NCBI RefSeq assembly: GCF_000969605.1 | Contig: NZ_JZUE01000022.1 | Location: 41,990-105,989, forward strand | DNA: 64,000 bases | Direction: 5' to 3' | DNA from: Aquincola tertiaricarbonis | Lineage (GTDB): Bacteria; Pseudomonadota; Gammaproteobacteria; Burkholderiales; Burkholderiaceae_C | Notes under the pieces: generated by a model | Told to the model about the DNA's origin: nothing | What the model saw: only the letters and a program-made list of their open reading frames with translations | Databases searched by the model: none | Shown: positions 39,678-48,439 of the stretch, piece by piece | How positions within the stretch are numbered: position 1 is the first letter of the stretch | Layout: each line of letters begins with the position of its first letter | Made by a program: the position numbers and the translations under genes

Positions 39678-40696
39678 GCGCGGGCCTGCGCGGGCGCGCG
39701 GGTGTCGGCCACCACCACCGTGGCATCGTCGCGGCCGCGGCCGAAGTCGCGGTACAGCACCGCGGCCACCAGCATCGGATGCGCCTGCATCAGGCCGGGG
39801 TAGGTGGCCAGGTTCCAGCTGGTGGCGATGCCGTCGGAGTGCAGCACCAGCAGGCCGTCGCCGCACGGGTAGTCGAAGGCCTGGATCTTGCGCGCGTTGT
39901 GGCCCACGATGCCGTTGTGCGAGACCATGCGCCGCACCGCCGCGCCCGGTGCCCGCGGCACGAAGGTGCTGGCGATGTTGCCCACGCCGGCGAAGCTGAC
40001 GGTGCCGCTGGCCCAGTGCATGCGCGAGACGCCCACCGCCGCGCCGCGGGTGTGGCGTATGGCGCCGTGCACGCCCTGCACGATCTCTTCCGGCGGCTGG
40101 TGGCGGCTGCGCTGGAACTGCGCCACCGCCTCGTTGGCCGCGCGGGCGGCGTCCATGCCGTGGCCCAGGCCGTCCACCACGAACACGGTGCGCGACTGCG
40201 CATCCTCATGGCAGCTCCAGGCGTCGCCGCAGGCGGTCTCGCCGGGGCGGGGCACCACCACGGCGCCCAGCGTGTCGCGCAGCGCCGGCGGCGCGGCCTG
40301 GGGATCGGGTGGCGTCTCGCTGTCGGCCACGCGGGCCAGCACCGCGGTGCCGCGGCCGGGCCAGCTCACCAGCTCGAAGGGATCGGCCAGCCGGCGCAAG
40401 GCACCCAGGCCGTTGCCCGCGGTGCCGGCGGTGGAATAGCCATCGGCCAGGCTGCGGCCGATGTCGGCGATGCCCTCGCCGGTGTCCAGCGCCAGCAGGC
40501 TCACATGGCTGCCGGCCGCGTCCACCAGCAGCCGGCCGCCCTGCCCATGCTTGAGCAGGTTGGTGGCCAGCTCGGTGGCCACCAGGGCCACGCGGCCGGC
40601 GGCCGTCTCGCCGAAGCCCGAGGCGGTGGCGGCCGAGGATGCACGCCGCCGCGCCTCGGCGATCTGGCTCTGCTCACGTACCAGCACTTCCAGCAT
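39674..40696 (-). CDS. RsbX-like phosphatase with N-terminal RsbT-like domain
   Basis: A 340-residue protein in two parts. The N-terminal third is an RsbT-type ATPase domain (ATELATNLLKHGQGG, DTGEGIADIGRSL, GNGLGALRRLAD). The rest is a PP2C/SpoIIE-type phosphatase (VVPRPGETACGDAW, FVVDGLGHGMDAA, LLVLHSDGIATSW, GRDDATVVV). RsbX in Bacillus dephosphorylates RsbR/RsbS and resets the stressosome, so that role is inferred. It lies 5 bases after rsbT. Confidence 0.9.
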   Translation of the reverse strand: MLEVLVREQSQIAEARRRASSAATASGFGETAAGRVALVATELATNLLKHGQGGRLLVDAAGSHVSLLALDTGEGIADIGRSLADGYSTAGTAGNGLGALRRLADPFELVSWPGRGTAVLARVADSETPPDPQAAPPALRDTLGAVVVPRPGETACGDAWSCHEDAQSRTVFVVDGLGHGMDAARAANEAVAQFQRSRHQPPEEIVQGVHGAIRHTRGAAVGVSRMHWASGTVSFAGVGNIASTFVPRAPGAAVRRMVSHNGIVGHNARKIQAFDYPCGDGLLVLHSDGIATSWNLATYPGLMQAHPMLVAAVLYRDFGRGRDDATVVVADTRAPAQARA

Positions 40697-40701
40697 GGCG
40701 G

Positions 40702-41091
40702 CTACTTGAAGCGGGCGATGGTCACGGTGGTGCCCTCGCCGGGCGCCGAGCGGATGCTGAACTCGGACGACAGCCGCTTGGCGCCGCCCAGGCCCAGGCC
40801 CAGGCCGCCGCCGCTGGTGTAGCCGTCGCGCAGGGCCAGTTCGATGTCGGCGATGCCGGGGCCATCGTCCACGAAGGACAGCCGCACGCCGCGCCGCGGC
40901 GACAGCACCAGCTCCACGTCCACCGTGCCGCCGCGGCCGTAGTCCAGCGTGTTGCGGGCCAACTCGCTGGCGGCGGTGACGATCTTGGTCTGGTCCACGA
41001 GGCTGAGTCCCGCCTCCAACGCCAGTGCGCGCACCCGCTGCCGGACACGCACGACATCTTCAGACTTGCGGATGTCCAGGCGCTCAGTCAC
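40702..41091 (-). CDS. rsbT: Stressosome switch kinase RsbT
   Basis: A 129-residue serine/threonine kinase of the GHKL fold that phosphorylates RsbS and RsbR. N-box ASELARNTLDYGRGG, G1 VDDGPGIADIELALRDGY and G2 GLGLGLGGAKRL are all present. The GTG at 41091 lies inside the end of rsbS (8-base overlap). Released RsbT activates RsbU in Bacillus; no RsbU gene is visible here. Confidence 0.94.
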   Translation of the reverse strand: MTERLDIRKSEDVVRVRQRVRALALEAGLSLVDQTKIVTAASELARNTLDYGRGGTVDVELVLSPRRGVRLSFVDDGPGIADIELALRDGYTSGGGLGLGLGGAKRLSSEFSIRSAPGEGTTVTIARFK

Positions 41092-41473
41092 CGGCGTCGT
41101 CGTCGTCGTCTGAGTTCAGGTAGGCATGGCTGCGGATCATGGCCATGCCACGCTCCACGTCCAGCGCCGTCTTCACGCCGTTGAGCGACAGGCCCAGCTC
41201 CACCAGCGTGATGGCCACCGCCGGGCGCATGCCCACCACCACCGTGTCGGCATCCAGGATGCGCGAGACGGCGGCGATGTTGTCCAGCATGCGGCCGATG
41301 AAGCTGTCCACGATCTCCAGCGCGGAGATGTCGATCAGCACGCCGCGCGCCCGCGCGGACACGATCTTGGCGGTGAGGTCTTCTTCCAGTGCGCTGGCCA
41401 GCTGGTCGTGCATGTCCACCTGGATGGTCACCAGCAGCGCCTCGCCCAGCTTCAGGATGGGAATGCGGTCCAT
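41084..41473 (-). CDS. rsbS: Stressosome scaffold RsbS (STAS)
   Basis: A single STAS domain of 129 residues that forms the stressosome core with RsbR. VLIDISALEIVDSFIGRML contains the conserved serine equivalent to RsbS Ser59 (the S in VDSFIG). The tail is unusually acidic (SDDDDDAGD). It lies 5 bases after rsbR. Confidence 0.94.
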   Translation of the reverse strand: MDRIPILKLGEALLVTIQVDMHDQLASALEEDLTAKIVSARARGVLIDISALEIVDSFIGRMLDNIAAVSRILDADTVVVGMRPAVAITLVELGLSLNGVKTALDVERGMAMIRSHAYLNSDDDDDAGD

Positions 41474-41478
41474 GCCGC

Positions 41479-42366
41479 TCAGCCCAGCGCCGTGGTGGCG
41501 GCGGGCGGCTCGGGCCGGCGCAGCCGCGTCACGCCGCGGCCCTGCCGCGACAGCGCCAGCGCGAAGGCATCGGCCAGCGTGGCCTTGCTCACCACCGTCA
41601 GCTCCACGCCCAGGTGCACCATGGTCTGCGCGATCTGCGGGCGGATGCCGCTGATGATGCAGTCCGCGCCCATCAGCCGCGCGGCGGCCACCGTCTTCAG
41701 CAGGTGCTGGGCGGTGAGCGTGTCCACCGTGGGCACGCCGGTGATGTCGATGATGGCCATGCCGGCGCCCTGCTGCGCGATGGTCTCCAGCAGGTTCTCC
41801 ATCACCACCTGCGTGCGCTGGCTGTCCAGCGTGCCGATCAGCGGCAGCGCGAGGATGCCGTCCCACAGCTTGATGACCGGCGTGGACAGCTCGGAGATCT
41901 CCTGCTGCTGGCGCACGATGACCTCCTCGCGCATGCGCTGGAAGGCCTCCATCGTCAGCAGGCCCAGCCGGTCCAGCAGCAGGCCGGCCGACCAGCTGGC
42001 CTCCAGCTGCGCCACGGCGTCGCCGGTGTGGTGGCGGGTGATGGCCTCGAACAGCGGCTGCTTGAGCGAGAACACGAAGGTGGCGATCTCGCGCGGGCTG
42101 AAGCCCTGCTGGGCACGGGTGGCCGACAGGTCGCCCAGCGCATCGCGCACGTTGGCGAAGGGCGGTGCATCGGCATCCGCGCTTTCGGCCATGGCCTCGC
42201 GCAGCTGGCGCAGGAAGCTGGTGCACTGCACCCGCAGCTCCCCTTCGCGGATGCGGCCGCTTTGCAGCGCGCCATCGGCATGCAGCCGCAGCAACCAGGC
42301 TTCGAGGATCTCCGCCTCGTGGGCCGCGACGATGTCGTATGCGGGTGCTTGTCCCGTCTGAACCAT
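41479..42366 (-). CDS. rsbR: Stressosome sensor RsbR
   Basis: A 295-residue protein with an N-terminal RsbR sensory domain (RsbRD type: HEAEILEAWLLRLHADG...GFSPREIATFVFSLKQPLF), a linker helix (RMREEVIVRQQQEISELSTPVIKLWDGIL) and a C-terminal STAS domain. The STAS phosphorylation region reads IDITGVPTVDTLTAQHL. It is the first gene of the rsbR-S-T-X-kinase operon. The stimulus is unknown; the N-domain carries no obvious heme or flavin motif. Confidence 0.93.
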   Translation of the reverse strand: MVQTGQAPAYDIVAAHEAEILEAWLLRLHADGALQSGRIREGELRVQCTSFLRQLREAMAESADADAPPFANVRDALGDLSATRAQQGFSPREIATFVFSLKQPLFEAITRHHTGDAVAQLEASWSAGLLLDRLGLLTMEAFQRMREEVIVRQQQEISELSTPVIKLWDGILALPLIGTLDSQRTQVVMENLLETIAQQGAGMAIIDITGVPTVDTLTAQHLLKTVAAARLMGADCIISGIRPQIAQTMVHLGVELTVVSKATLADAFALALSRQGRGVTRLRRPEPPAATTALG

Positions 42367-42412
42367 GCTTCTATTCCTTCCTCAGCGCGGTACGCGTGCC
42401 TCTGCGGGCATG

Positions 42413-43027
42413 TTAGCCGGTGTGCGGTCCCTGCCCGGCGGCGGACAGCGCCTGCAGCAGCCGGCGCACCTCGTCGCTGCACTCGTCCTCCGGCTTCACG
42501 CCCAGCGCCACGCGGGCCAGGTCCAGCGTGACTGCCTGGGCCACGCGGCGCAGCACCGCCGCCTCCTCGGGCAGCCAGCGGCGCGGCTGGCCGATCTGCT
42601 CGCAGCAGGCCACGCCCACCGCCTGGCCGTTGACCACGAAGGCCGCGTCCAGCGTGGCCACCACGCCTTCCGGCCGGCAGTAGGCCGCATCCAGCGCCGC
42701 CAGGGCCGGTGCCTGGCGAACGTCCTCCACCGCCAGCAGGCCGCTGGCCAGCAGCGCATCCAGGTAGGCCTGCACCGCGGGCTGCGGCAATGCGCAGCGG
42801 CCGACCTTGAGCGTGCGGCTGTGGCTGGAGAAGGCGGTGCAGTCCAGCGTGCGTTCCGGGTGGCGGCGCTGCAGCAGCCACAGCGTGACGCGGCTGCAGT
42901 CCAGCGACACCTTGAGCAGGTCGGCGATGGCATCCAGGTGGCCGGCCAGCTCGCGGCTGCCGGAGCCGAGCTCGAAGCTCAGTTGTCTCAGCGTCTCGTT
43001 GACCGCCAGTAAGCGAGTGCTCTGCAT
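42413..43027 (-). CDS. GAF domain protein
   Basis: A 204-residue protein whose central part is a GAF domain (LKVSLDCSRVTLWLLQRRHPERTL ... VVATLDAAFVVNGQAVGVACCEQIG, shown here only in part). No output domain follows, so it may act as a stand-alone sensor for the neighbouring stressosome; 46 bases separate it from rsbR. The start was placed at MQSTRLL (43027); a GTG or TTG 21 bases upstream is possible. Confidence 0.8.
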   Translation of the reverse strand: MQSTRLLAVNETLRQLSFELGSGSRELAGHLDAIADLLKVSLDCSRVTLWLLQRRHPERTLDCTAFSSHSRTLKVGRCALPQPAVQAYLDALLASGLLAVEDVRQAPALAALDAAYCRPEGVVATLDAAFVVNGQAVGVACCEQIGQPRRWLPEEAAVLRRVAQAVTLDLARVALGVKPEDECSDEVRRLLQALSAAGQGPHTG

Positions 43028-43171
43028 GACCCAGTTTAGGCGCCGCAACGGTGCGTAACAGCCCGCACGAGCGGCTTGCGCGAGGCACCTACAGCGCCCG
43101 CCGCAGCCGTCCTACGTGGCGCGGCGGGCGGGGGCCGGAGACTGGGTCCAAGCATTCGCAAGGAGCATGAG

Positions 43172-43933
43172 TTGCATCGTTTCGGAAACAAGACCGTCAT
43201 CGTCACCGGCGCGGCCTCGGGCATCGGCCGCGGCGTGGCCGAGCGCTTCGCCAGCGAAGGCGCCAACGTGGTGCTGTGCGACATCGACGAGCCACGACTA
43301 CAGCAGGTGGCCGCCACGCTGCCGGCCGGGCGCACGCTGGCGCGCCGCTGCGACGTCTCGGACTACGCCCAGGTGCAGGCCCTGGTGGATGCCACGGTGC
43401 AGCGCTTCGGCGGCGTGGACGTCATGGTGAACAACGCCGGCATCGCGCCCGAAGGCTCGGTGGAGGCGGTGTCCATCGACGACTGGCACCGCACGCTCAA
43501 CACCGACCTCACCGGTGTGTTCCACGGCTGCCGCGCGGCCATGCCGCACCTGCTGCAGTCCCAGGGCTGCATCGTCAACACCGCCTCGGTCTCCGGACTG
43601 CGGGCGGACTGGAACACCGCCGCCTACAACGCGGCCAAGGGCGGCGTGGTCAACCTCACCCGCGCGATCGCGCTGGACTACGGTAGCCGCGGCGTGCGCT
43701 GCAATGCGGTGTGCCCCTCGCTCACCCGCACCGGCATGACCGAGGACATGCTCAAGGACGAGGAGCTGGTGGACGAGTTCATGGAGCGCATGCCGCTGGG
43801 CCGCGTGGCCGAGCCGGCCGACATCGCCGGCGTGGTGGCCTTCCTGGCCAGCATGGACGCACGCTTCGTCAATGGCGTGAACCTGCCGGTGGACGGCGGC
43901 GTCACCGCCTCCAACGGCCAGCCGCCGATGTGA
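43172..43933 (+). CDS. SDR-family dehydrogenase
   Basis: A 253-residue classical short-chain dehydrogenase/reductase. The cofactor motif TGAASGIGRG is near residue 11; Asp at DIDEP after the second strand suggests NAD preference. NNAG, the catalytic Ser region NTASVSG and the YNAAK catalytic pair are all present, with VDGGVTASNGQPPM at the end. TTG start at 43172 was chosen because AGGAG (43161-43165) is well spaced and the family N-terminus begins there; the ATG at 43167 is out of frame. Substrate unknown. Confidence 0.9.
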   Translation: MHRFGNKTVIVTGAASGIGRGVAERFASEGANVVLCDIDEPRLQQVAATLPAGRTLARRCDVSDYAQVQALVDATVQRFGGVDVMVNNAGIAPEGSVEAVSIDDWHRTLNTDLTGVFHGCRAAMPHLLQSQGCIVNTASVSGLRADWNTAAYNAAKGGVVNLTRAIALDYGSRGVRCNAVCPSLTRTGMTEDMLKDEELVDEFMERMPLGRVAEPADIAGVVAFLASMDARFVNGVNLPVDGGVTASNGQPPM

Positions 43934-43964
43934 TCGGCCCATCCGGCGGTCCGGGCCGGGCGCG

Positions 43965-45659
43965 CTATTCGGCGGCCTGCACCGCGCCGTCCTGGATGGC
44001 CTGGGCCACCGCGCCCAGCAGGGTGCCGATGTCGAACGGCTTGACCAGGATGGACTGCGTGCCCAGCACCGCGCCCACCTCGGCCATGTCGGCATAGCCG
44101 GTGGCCAGGATCACCGGCAGGCCGGGCTGCTGCTCGCGTGCATGCTTGATGACCTCGGCGCCGTTCATGTGCGGCATGGCGTAGTCGACGATCAGCAGGT
44201 CGGGCTGGTGGTGCGACAGCGCCTCCAGGCCGTCCGCGCCGTTCGATGCCGCGACCACGCGGTGGCCGTTGAGGCGCAGGCTTTCCACGATCACGCGGCG
44301 CACCTCGGCATCGTCCTCGATCACCAGGATGCTGTGGGTCTGCGCACCGGCATGGCCGTGGTCCTCGGCCGGCACCGGCGCCGCCACCTGCGGCGCCACC
44401 AGCGGAAAGCGGATCTCCACCGTGGTGCCCTCGCCCAGCGTGCTCTCGATGCGCGCCAGCCCGCCCGACTGCTGCGCGAAGCCGTACACCTGGCTCAGGC
44501 CCAGGCCGGTGCCGCTGCCCACCGGCTTGGTGGTGAAGAAGGGATCGAACACCTTGCTCAGCAGGTGCGGCGGGATGCCGGCGCCCTGGTCGGCCACCGA
44601 CACCAGCACGTAGCGGCCGGCGGGCAGCTCGTCCGCGTCCAGGTCCTCGATGCGGGTGGACAGCCGCAGCCGGCCGCCGCCGGGCATCGCGTCCTTGGCA
44701 TTGACGGCCAGGTTCAGCACCGCCATCTCCATCTGGCTGGGGTCGATCTGCACCCAGGCCTGGCCTTCGCAGAGGTCCAGCTCCAGCTGCACGCTGGCGC
44801 CGGTGGACAGGGCCACCAGCTCATGCATGCCCAGCAGCAGCGCATTCACGTCGGTCAGCCGCGGCAGCAGCGACTGCGCGCGGGCGAAGGTCAGCAGCTG
44901 GCCGGTCAGGCGCGAGCCACGCGAGACGGCACGCCGCGCCCGCTCGGCGATGCCGGCCACCTTGGCCTCGGGGCTCTGGCGCACCAGCAGCTCCAGGTTC
45001 ATGCTGACCACGTGCAGCAGGTTGTTGAAGTCGTGCGCGATGCCGCCGGTGAGCCGGCCGATGGCCTCCATCTTCTGCATGTGCACCAGCGCGGCCTGCG
45101 CCCGCTCGCGCTCGCTGATCTCCGCCATCAGCCGGTCGTTGGCGGCGGCCAGTTCATGGGTGCGCGCGGCGATGCGGTCTTCCAGCTCGCGGTTCAGCCG
45201 TTCCACGGTGGCCCGGGTCTCGCCCAGCTCCTGCAGGTTCCGGCGGGTGGTGTATTGGCGCTGGCGGGCTCGCACCGCGGCTTCGGCGGCGCTGGCCAGC
45301 GTCTCGGCATTCACCGGCCGCTCCAGCAGCATCACGTTGCCCAGCGACTGCAGCGTGCGCAGCGCATGGTCGGAGCGCCGGCCTGCCTGGCGCGTGGCCA
45401 GCACGATGAAGGGAAAGTCCGACCAGCTCGGCTGGTCGGCCAGCCAGCGCAACAGATCGCCGTCGGGTCCGCCCTGCAGCGCCTCCTCGGTAAGGATGGC
45501 TGCGGCCGCGCCTTCGCGCAGCGCTGACAGCACCGCGGTGTGGCTGGCGCAGGTCACCGCCTCGATCCGGCGGCCGGCCAGCACCGACACCACCACCTCC
45601 GCGTCCCTGCCGCGGGGGGTGTGCACCAGCACCCGCAGTTCCAGGCCGGCGGCGCTCAC
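43965..45659 (-). CDS. Hybrid histidine kinase coupled to KaiC-like ATPase
   Basis: A 564-residue cytoplasmic kinase. The N-terminal 120 residues look like a receiver that lacks a clear acceptor aspartate (pseudo-receiver). A coiled coil is followed by HisKA (GGIAHDFNNLLHVVS), HATPase (NLAVNAKDAMPGGG, GSGTGLGLSQVYG) and a C-terminal receiver (LLIVDYAMPHMNG). The GTG at 45659 overlaps the KaiC-like stop (GTGA), so the two are made together. Probably an output or input partner of the ATPase. Confidence 0.9.
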   Translation of the reverse strand: MSAAGLELRVLVHTPRGRDAEVVVSVLAGRRIEAVTCASHTAVLSALREGAAAAILTEEALQGGPDGDLLRWLADQPSWSDFPFIVLATRQAGRRSDHALRTLQSLGNVMLLERPVNAETLASAAEAAVRARQRQYTTRRNLQELGETRATVERLNRELEDRIAARTHELAAANDRLMAEISERERAQAALVHMQKMEAIGRLTGGIAHDFNNLLHVVSMNLELLVRQSPEAKVAGIAERARRAVSRGSRLTGQLLTFARAQSLLPRLTDVNALLLGMHELVALSTGASVQLELDLCEGQAWVQIDPSQMEMAVLNLAVNAKDAMPGGGRLRLSTRIEDLDADELPAGRYVLVSVADQGAGIPPHLLSKVFDPFFTTKPVGSGTGLGLSQVYGFAQQSGGLARIESTLGEGTTVEIRFPLVAPQVAAPVPAEDHGHAGAQTHSILVIEDDAEVRRVIVESLRLNGHRVVAASNGADGLEALSHHQPDLLIVDYAMPHMNGAEVIKHAREQQPGLPVILATGYADMAEVGAVLGTQSILVKPFDIGTLLGAVAQAIQDGAVQAAE

Positions 45660-47179
45660 CGGGCGCCCGGGGCCGGCACGGCGCCGTCGTCGCCCAGCAG
45701 GGGCTGGTTGCCGCGATAGGCCGGCACGCCACGCATCACGCCATCGAAATCGGTGAGCGCGGCGCCCACCTCCACCCCGCCGGGGCCGAGGCGGAACTCG
45801 CGGATGGAACTCTCGTGCGCGCTGGTGCGGCTCTTGACGGCCAGCACCGCCTTCAGCAGCCGGCCGCGCGCCTCGAAGAAGCGGAACAGCAGGATGGCGT
45901 CGCTGAGGTAGCTGAGGTCGACGTCGTTGTGGCCCTCGCCGAACAGCCCGTGCTGGCCCAGCACCAGGATGGTGGCCACGCCGCGCTGGTTCAGGTAGGT
46001 GAGCAGCTCGTGCATCTGCAGCAGCAGGAAGCGCCCGCCCGGCATCGCCTGCAGGTAGGCATTCAGGCTGTCGATGCCCAGCGCGGTGACGCCGCGGCGC
46101 TCGACCGCTTCGCGCACCAGGTGCGCGAACTCGCCCGGCGTGACGGCGGCCGGGTCCAGCGCCACCACTTCCAGCTGTCCATCGTCGAGAAAGCGGCGGA
46201 TGGGCATGCCCAGCGCGTCGCAGCGCGCCAGCAGCGTGCCCAGGCCTTCGTCGAACAGGTAGTACGCCGCGCGTTCGCCACGCTGCAGCGCGGCCAGCAG
46301 GCAGGCGACGGCGGTGGTGGTCTTGCCCACGCCGCTGGGGCCGGCGAACAAGGTGTTGCTGCCCAGGGTGAGGCCGCCGCCCAGCAGCTGGTCCAGCGCC
46401 TGGTTGCCGGTGCTGCGCGCGGTCGGCCGGAAGCTGGCGCCGTGCTCGGCCGCGATCAGCCGCGGGTAGACGGAGATGCCGCCGGTGTCGAGCTTGAAGT
46501 CGTGGTCGCCGCCGCGGAACTTCACGCCGCGCAGCTTGGCCACCCGCAGGTAGCGCTTGTCCTCGCCGTAGTGGCCGGTGGTCTGGCCCAGGGTCAGCAC
46601 GCCGTGGGCGATGCTGTGCAGCTGCAGGTCGCTGTCGCTCGAGGTCTTGTCGTCCAGCAGCAGCACGGTGCAGCCGCAGCCGGCAAAAAAGTGCTTCAGT
46701 GCCAGGATCTGCCGGCGATAGCGCAGGGGATCCTGCGCCAGCAGCCGCATCTCCGACAGGCTGTCGAACACCACGCGGCGCGGCCGGTTCTTCTGCACCT
46801 CGGCCATCACGCCGCGGGTGGTTTCGCCCAGCTCGATCTCCGACGGATGCAGGATGGATTGCTCGGCATCGGCGCTCAGGCCCTCGGCCGTCACCAGCTC
46901 GAAGACCTGCAGGCCTTCCAGCGACCAGCCATGCGCGGCGGCCACGGTGCGCAGCTCCTGCGCCGTCTCCGACAGCGTGACGTACAGCCCGCTCTCGCCG
47001 CGGCGATGGCCTTCCAGCAGGAACTGGATACCCAGCGTCGTCTTGCCGGCGCCGGGCTCGCCTTCCACCAGGTACAGGTGGCGTGGCGGCAGGCCGCCGC
47101 CCAGCACGTTGTCCAGGCCTTCGATGCCGGTGGAATCGCGCTCGGGATGGTCGGGCGTGGCTTGGGGCGGACTGTTCAT
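45656..47179 (-). CDS. KaiC-like double RecA ATPase
   Basis: A 507-residue KaiC-family protein with two RecA-like domains. Walker A motifs are GEPGAGKTT (40-48) and GPSGVGKTT (near 280). The C-terminal half ends with VKSRTSAHESSIREFRL as in KaiC. At the KaiC autophosphorylation site (Ser-Thr in cyanobacteria) this protein reads DLSYLSD, keeping Ser but replacing Thr with Tyr. No kaiA or kaiB is nearby, so a circadian function should not be assumed; non-cyanobacterial KaiC homologues serve stress or signalling roles. Start placed at MNSPPQ (47179); no good ribosome site is visible. Confidence 0.9.
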   Translation of the reverse strand: MNSPPQATPDHPERDSTGIEGLDNVLGGGLPPRHLYLVEGEPGAGKTTLGIQFLLEGHRRGESGLYVTLSETAQELRTVAAAHGWSLEGLQVFELVTAEGLSADAEQSILHPSEIELGETTRGVMAEVQKNRPRRVVFDSLSEMRLLAQDPLRYRRQILALKHFFAGCGCTVLLLDDKTSSDSDLQLHSIAHGVLTLGQTTGHYGEDKRYLRVAKLRGVKFRGGDHDFKLDTGGISVYPRLIAAEHGASFRPTARSTGNQALDQLLGGGLTLGSNTLFAGPSGVGKTTTAVACLLAALQRGERAAYYLFDEGLGTLLARCDALGMPIRRFLDDGQLEVVALDPAAVTPGEFAHLVREAVERRGVTALGIDSLNAYLQAMPGGRFLLLQMHELLTYLNQRGVATILVLGQHGLFGEGHNDVDLSYLSDAILLFRFFEARGRLLKAVLAVKSRTSAHESSIREFRLGPGGVEVGAALTDFDGVMRGVPAYRGNQPLLGDDGAVPAPGAR

Positions 47180-47391
47180 GGGGGAGATGAGGGGGGCAGG
47201 CGACCGTTGGACGTAAGAGGCACGCGACACGCAGCGCCGGCAAACTTCGCCTTGGTGGCAACTGGCATGCCTACATCTCCGCTTGCGCCGATGACTGCGG
47301 TTGCCGGCCTACAAGCGGATGGTGGCGTGTCTGACGCGTCGCAGTTCCGGCCCGGCGAAAGATGGGGCCCCTTCGACCGCCGCCACCCGAC

Positions 47392-48435
47392 ATGACCGAT
47401 GACGCCGCCCTGCCCCATCCGCCCGCGCATGGCAGCTGCACCCTGGCCGATGTGCGCATCGACGGCTACAGCCTCGAGATCGAGGACGAGGACGGCCTGG
47501 TCGGCGACCAGGCCAGCCAGACCGCCTTCCGCGAGCTGCTGGCGCAATGGCGCGAGCGCATGGAGCGGGCCGGCCACGATCCGCTGGGGCCCACGCCCAG
47601 CGAGGAGATGAGCAAGGAGACGCTGGACCGGCTGGCCCTGTCCGGCGACACCGAGGCCGCACGCACGGTGGCCCTGGCCATCAACGAGTTTTCCGAAAGG
47701 CTGGCCTATGTCATCGGCCGTCTGATGAAGCATCCCAGCTGGCAGGGCGTGCAGCGCATCGTGGTGGGCGGCGGCTTCAAGGAAAGCGCCATCGGCCGCA
47801 TCGCCATCCGGCAGACGGCCGGCCGGCTGCAGGCCGCCGGCCAGGCGGTGCAGCTGCGGGCCATCCACTACGGCGCCGACGACGGCGGGTTGATCGGCGG
47901 CATCCACCTGCTGGACCGCTCGCCCGCCGGCCCGCGCGCCTCCATGCTGGCCATCGACATCGGCGGCACCAACGTGCGCTGCGGCATCGTGGAATTCGGC
48001 GGCGACGGCGGCCGCAGCGCCTTGGTGGTGCGGCGCGAGAAATGGCGCCATGCCGACGAGGAAGGCGATGCCGACCTGGTGCAGGGCATCGTGGCCATGC
48101 TGCGCCGGCTGATCGCGCATGCGGAAGGCGAGCAGCGCCCGCTGCTGCCGGTGCTGGCCGTGGGCTGCCCGGGCGTGGTGCTGGAAGACGGCTCCATCGA
48201 CCGCGGCGCGCAGAACCTGCCCGACGACTGGCGGCAGGCCAGCTTCCACCTGCCGCGCCGGCTGCAGGAGAACATCCCGCGCGTCGGCGAGGCGGACACG
48301 GTGGTGGTGATGCACAACGACGCCGTGGTGCAGGGCCTGAGCGAACTGCCCTTCACCCAGGACGTGGCGCGCTGGGCCGTGCTCACCATCGGCACCGGGC
48401 TGGGCAACGCCAGCTACACCAACACGCCGGGCTGA
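47392..48435 (+). CDS. ROK-type sugar kinase, apparently circularly permuted
   Basis: A 347-residue protein whose ROK motifs appear in swapped order. The first half (about 80-172) matches the C-terminal part of ROK kinases: ALAINEFSERLAYVIGRLM, IVVGGGFKESA and GADDGGLIGGIHLL (162-174). The second half starts with the ATP-phosphate motif LAIDIGGTNVRCGIVEF (from 187), then VGCPGVV (258-263), the catalytic-Asp region HNDAVVQG (308-315) and IGTGLG (333-338) at the very end. The ROK zinc motif (CxCGxxGCxE) is not seen. A glucokinase-like role is likely but the substrate is unknown. Confidence 0.75.
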   Translation: MTDDAALPHPPAHGSCTLADVRIDGYSLEIEDEDGLVGDQASQTAFRELLAQWRERMERAGHDPLGPTPSEEMSKETLDRLALSGDTEAARTVALAINEFSERLAYVIGRLMKHPSWQGVQRIVVGGGFKESAIGRIAIRQTAGRLQAAGQAVQLRAIHYGADDGGLIGGIHLLDRSPAGPRASMLAIDIGGTNVRCGIVEFGGDGGRSALVVRREKWRHADEEGDADLVQGIVAMLRRLIAHAEGEQRPLLPVLAVGCPGVVLEDGSIDRGAQNLPDDWRQASFHLPRRLQENIPRVGEADTVVVMHNDAVVQGLSELPFTQDVARWAVLTIGTGLGNASYTNTPG

Positions 48436-48439
48436 GGCC

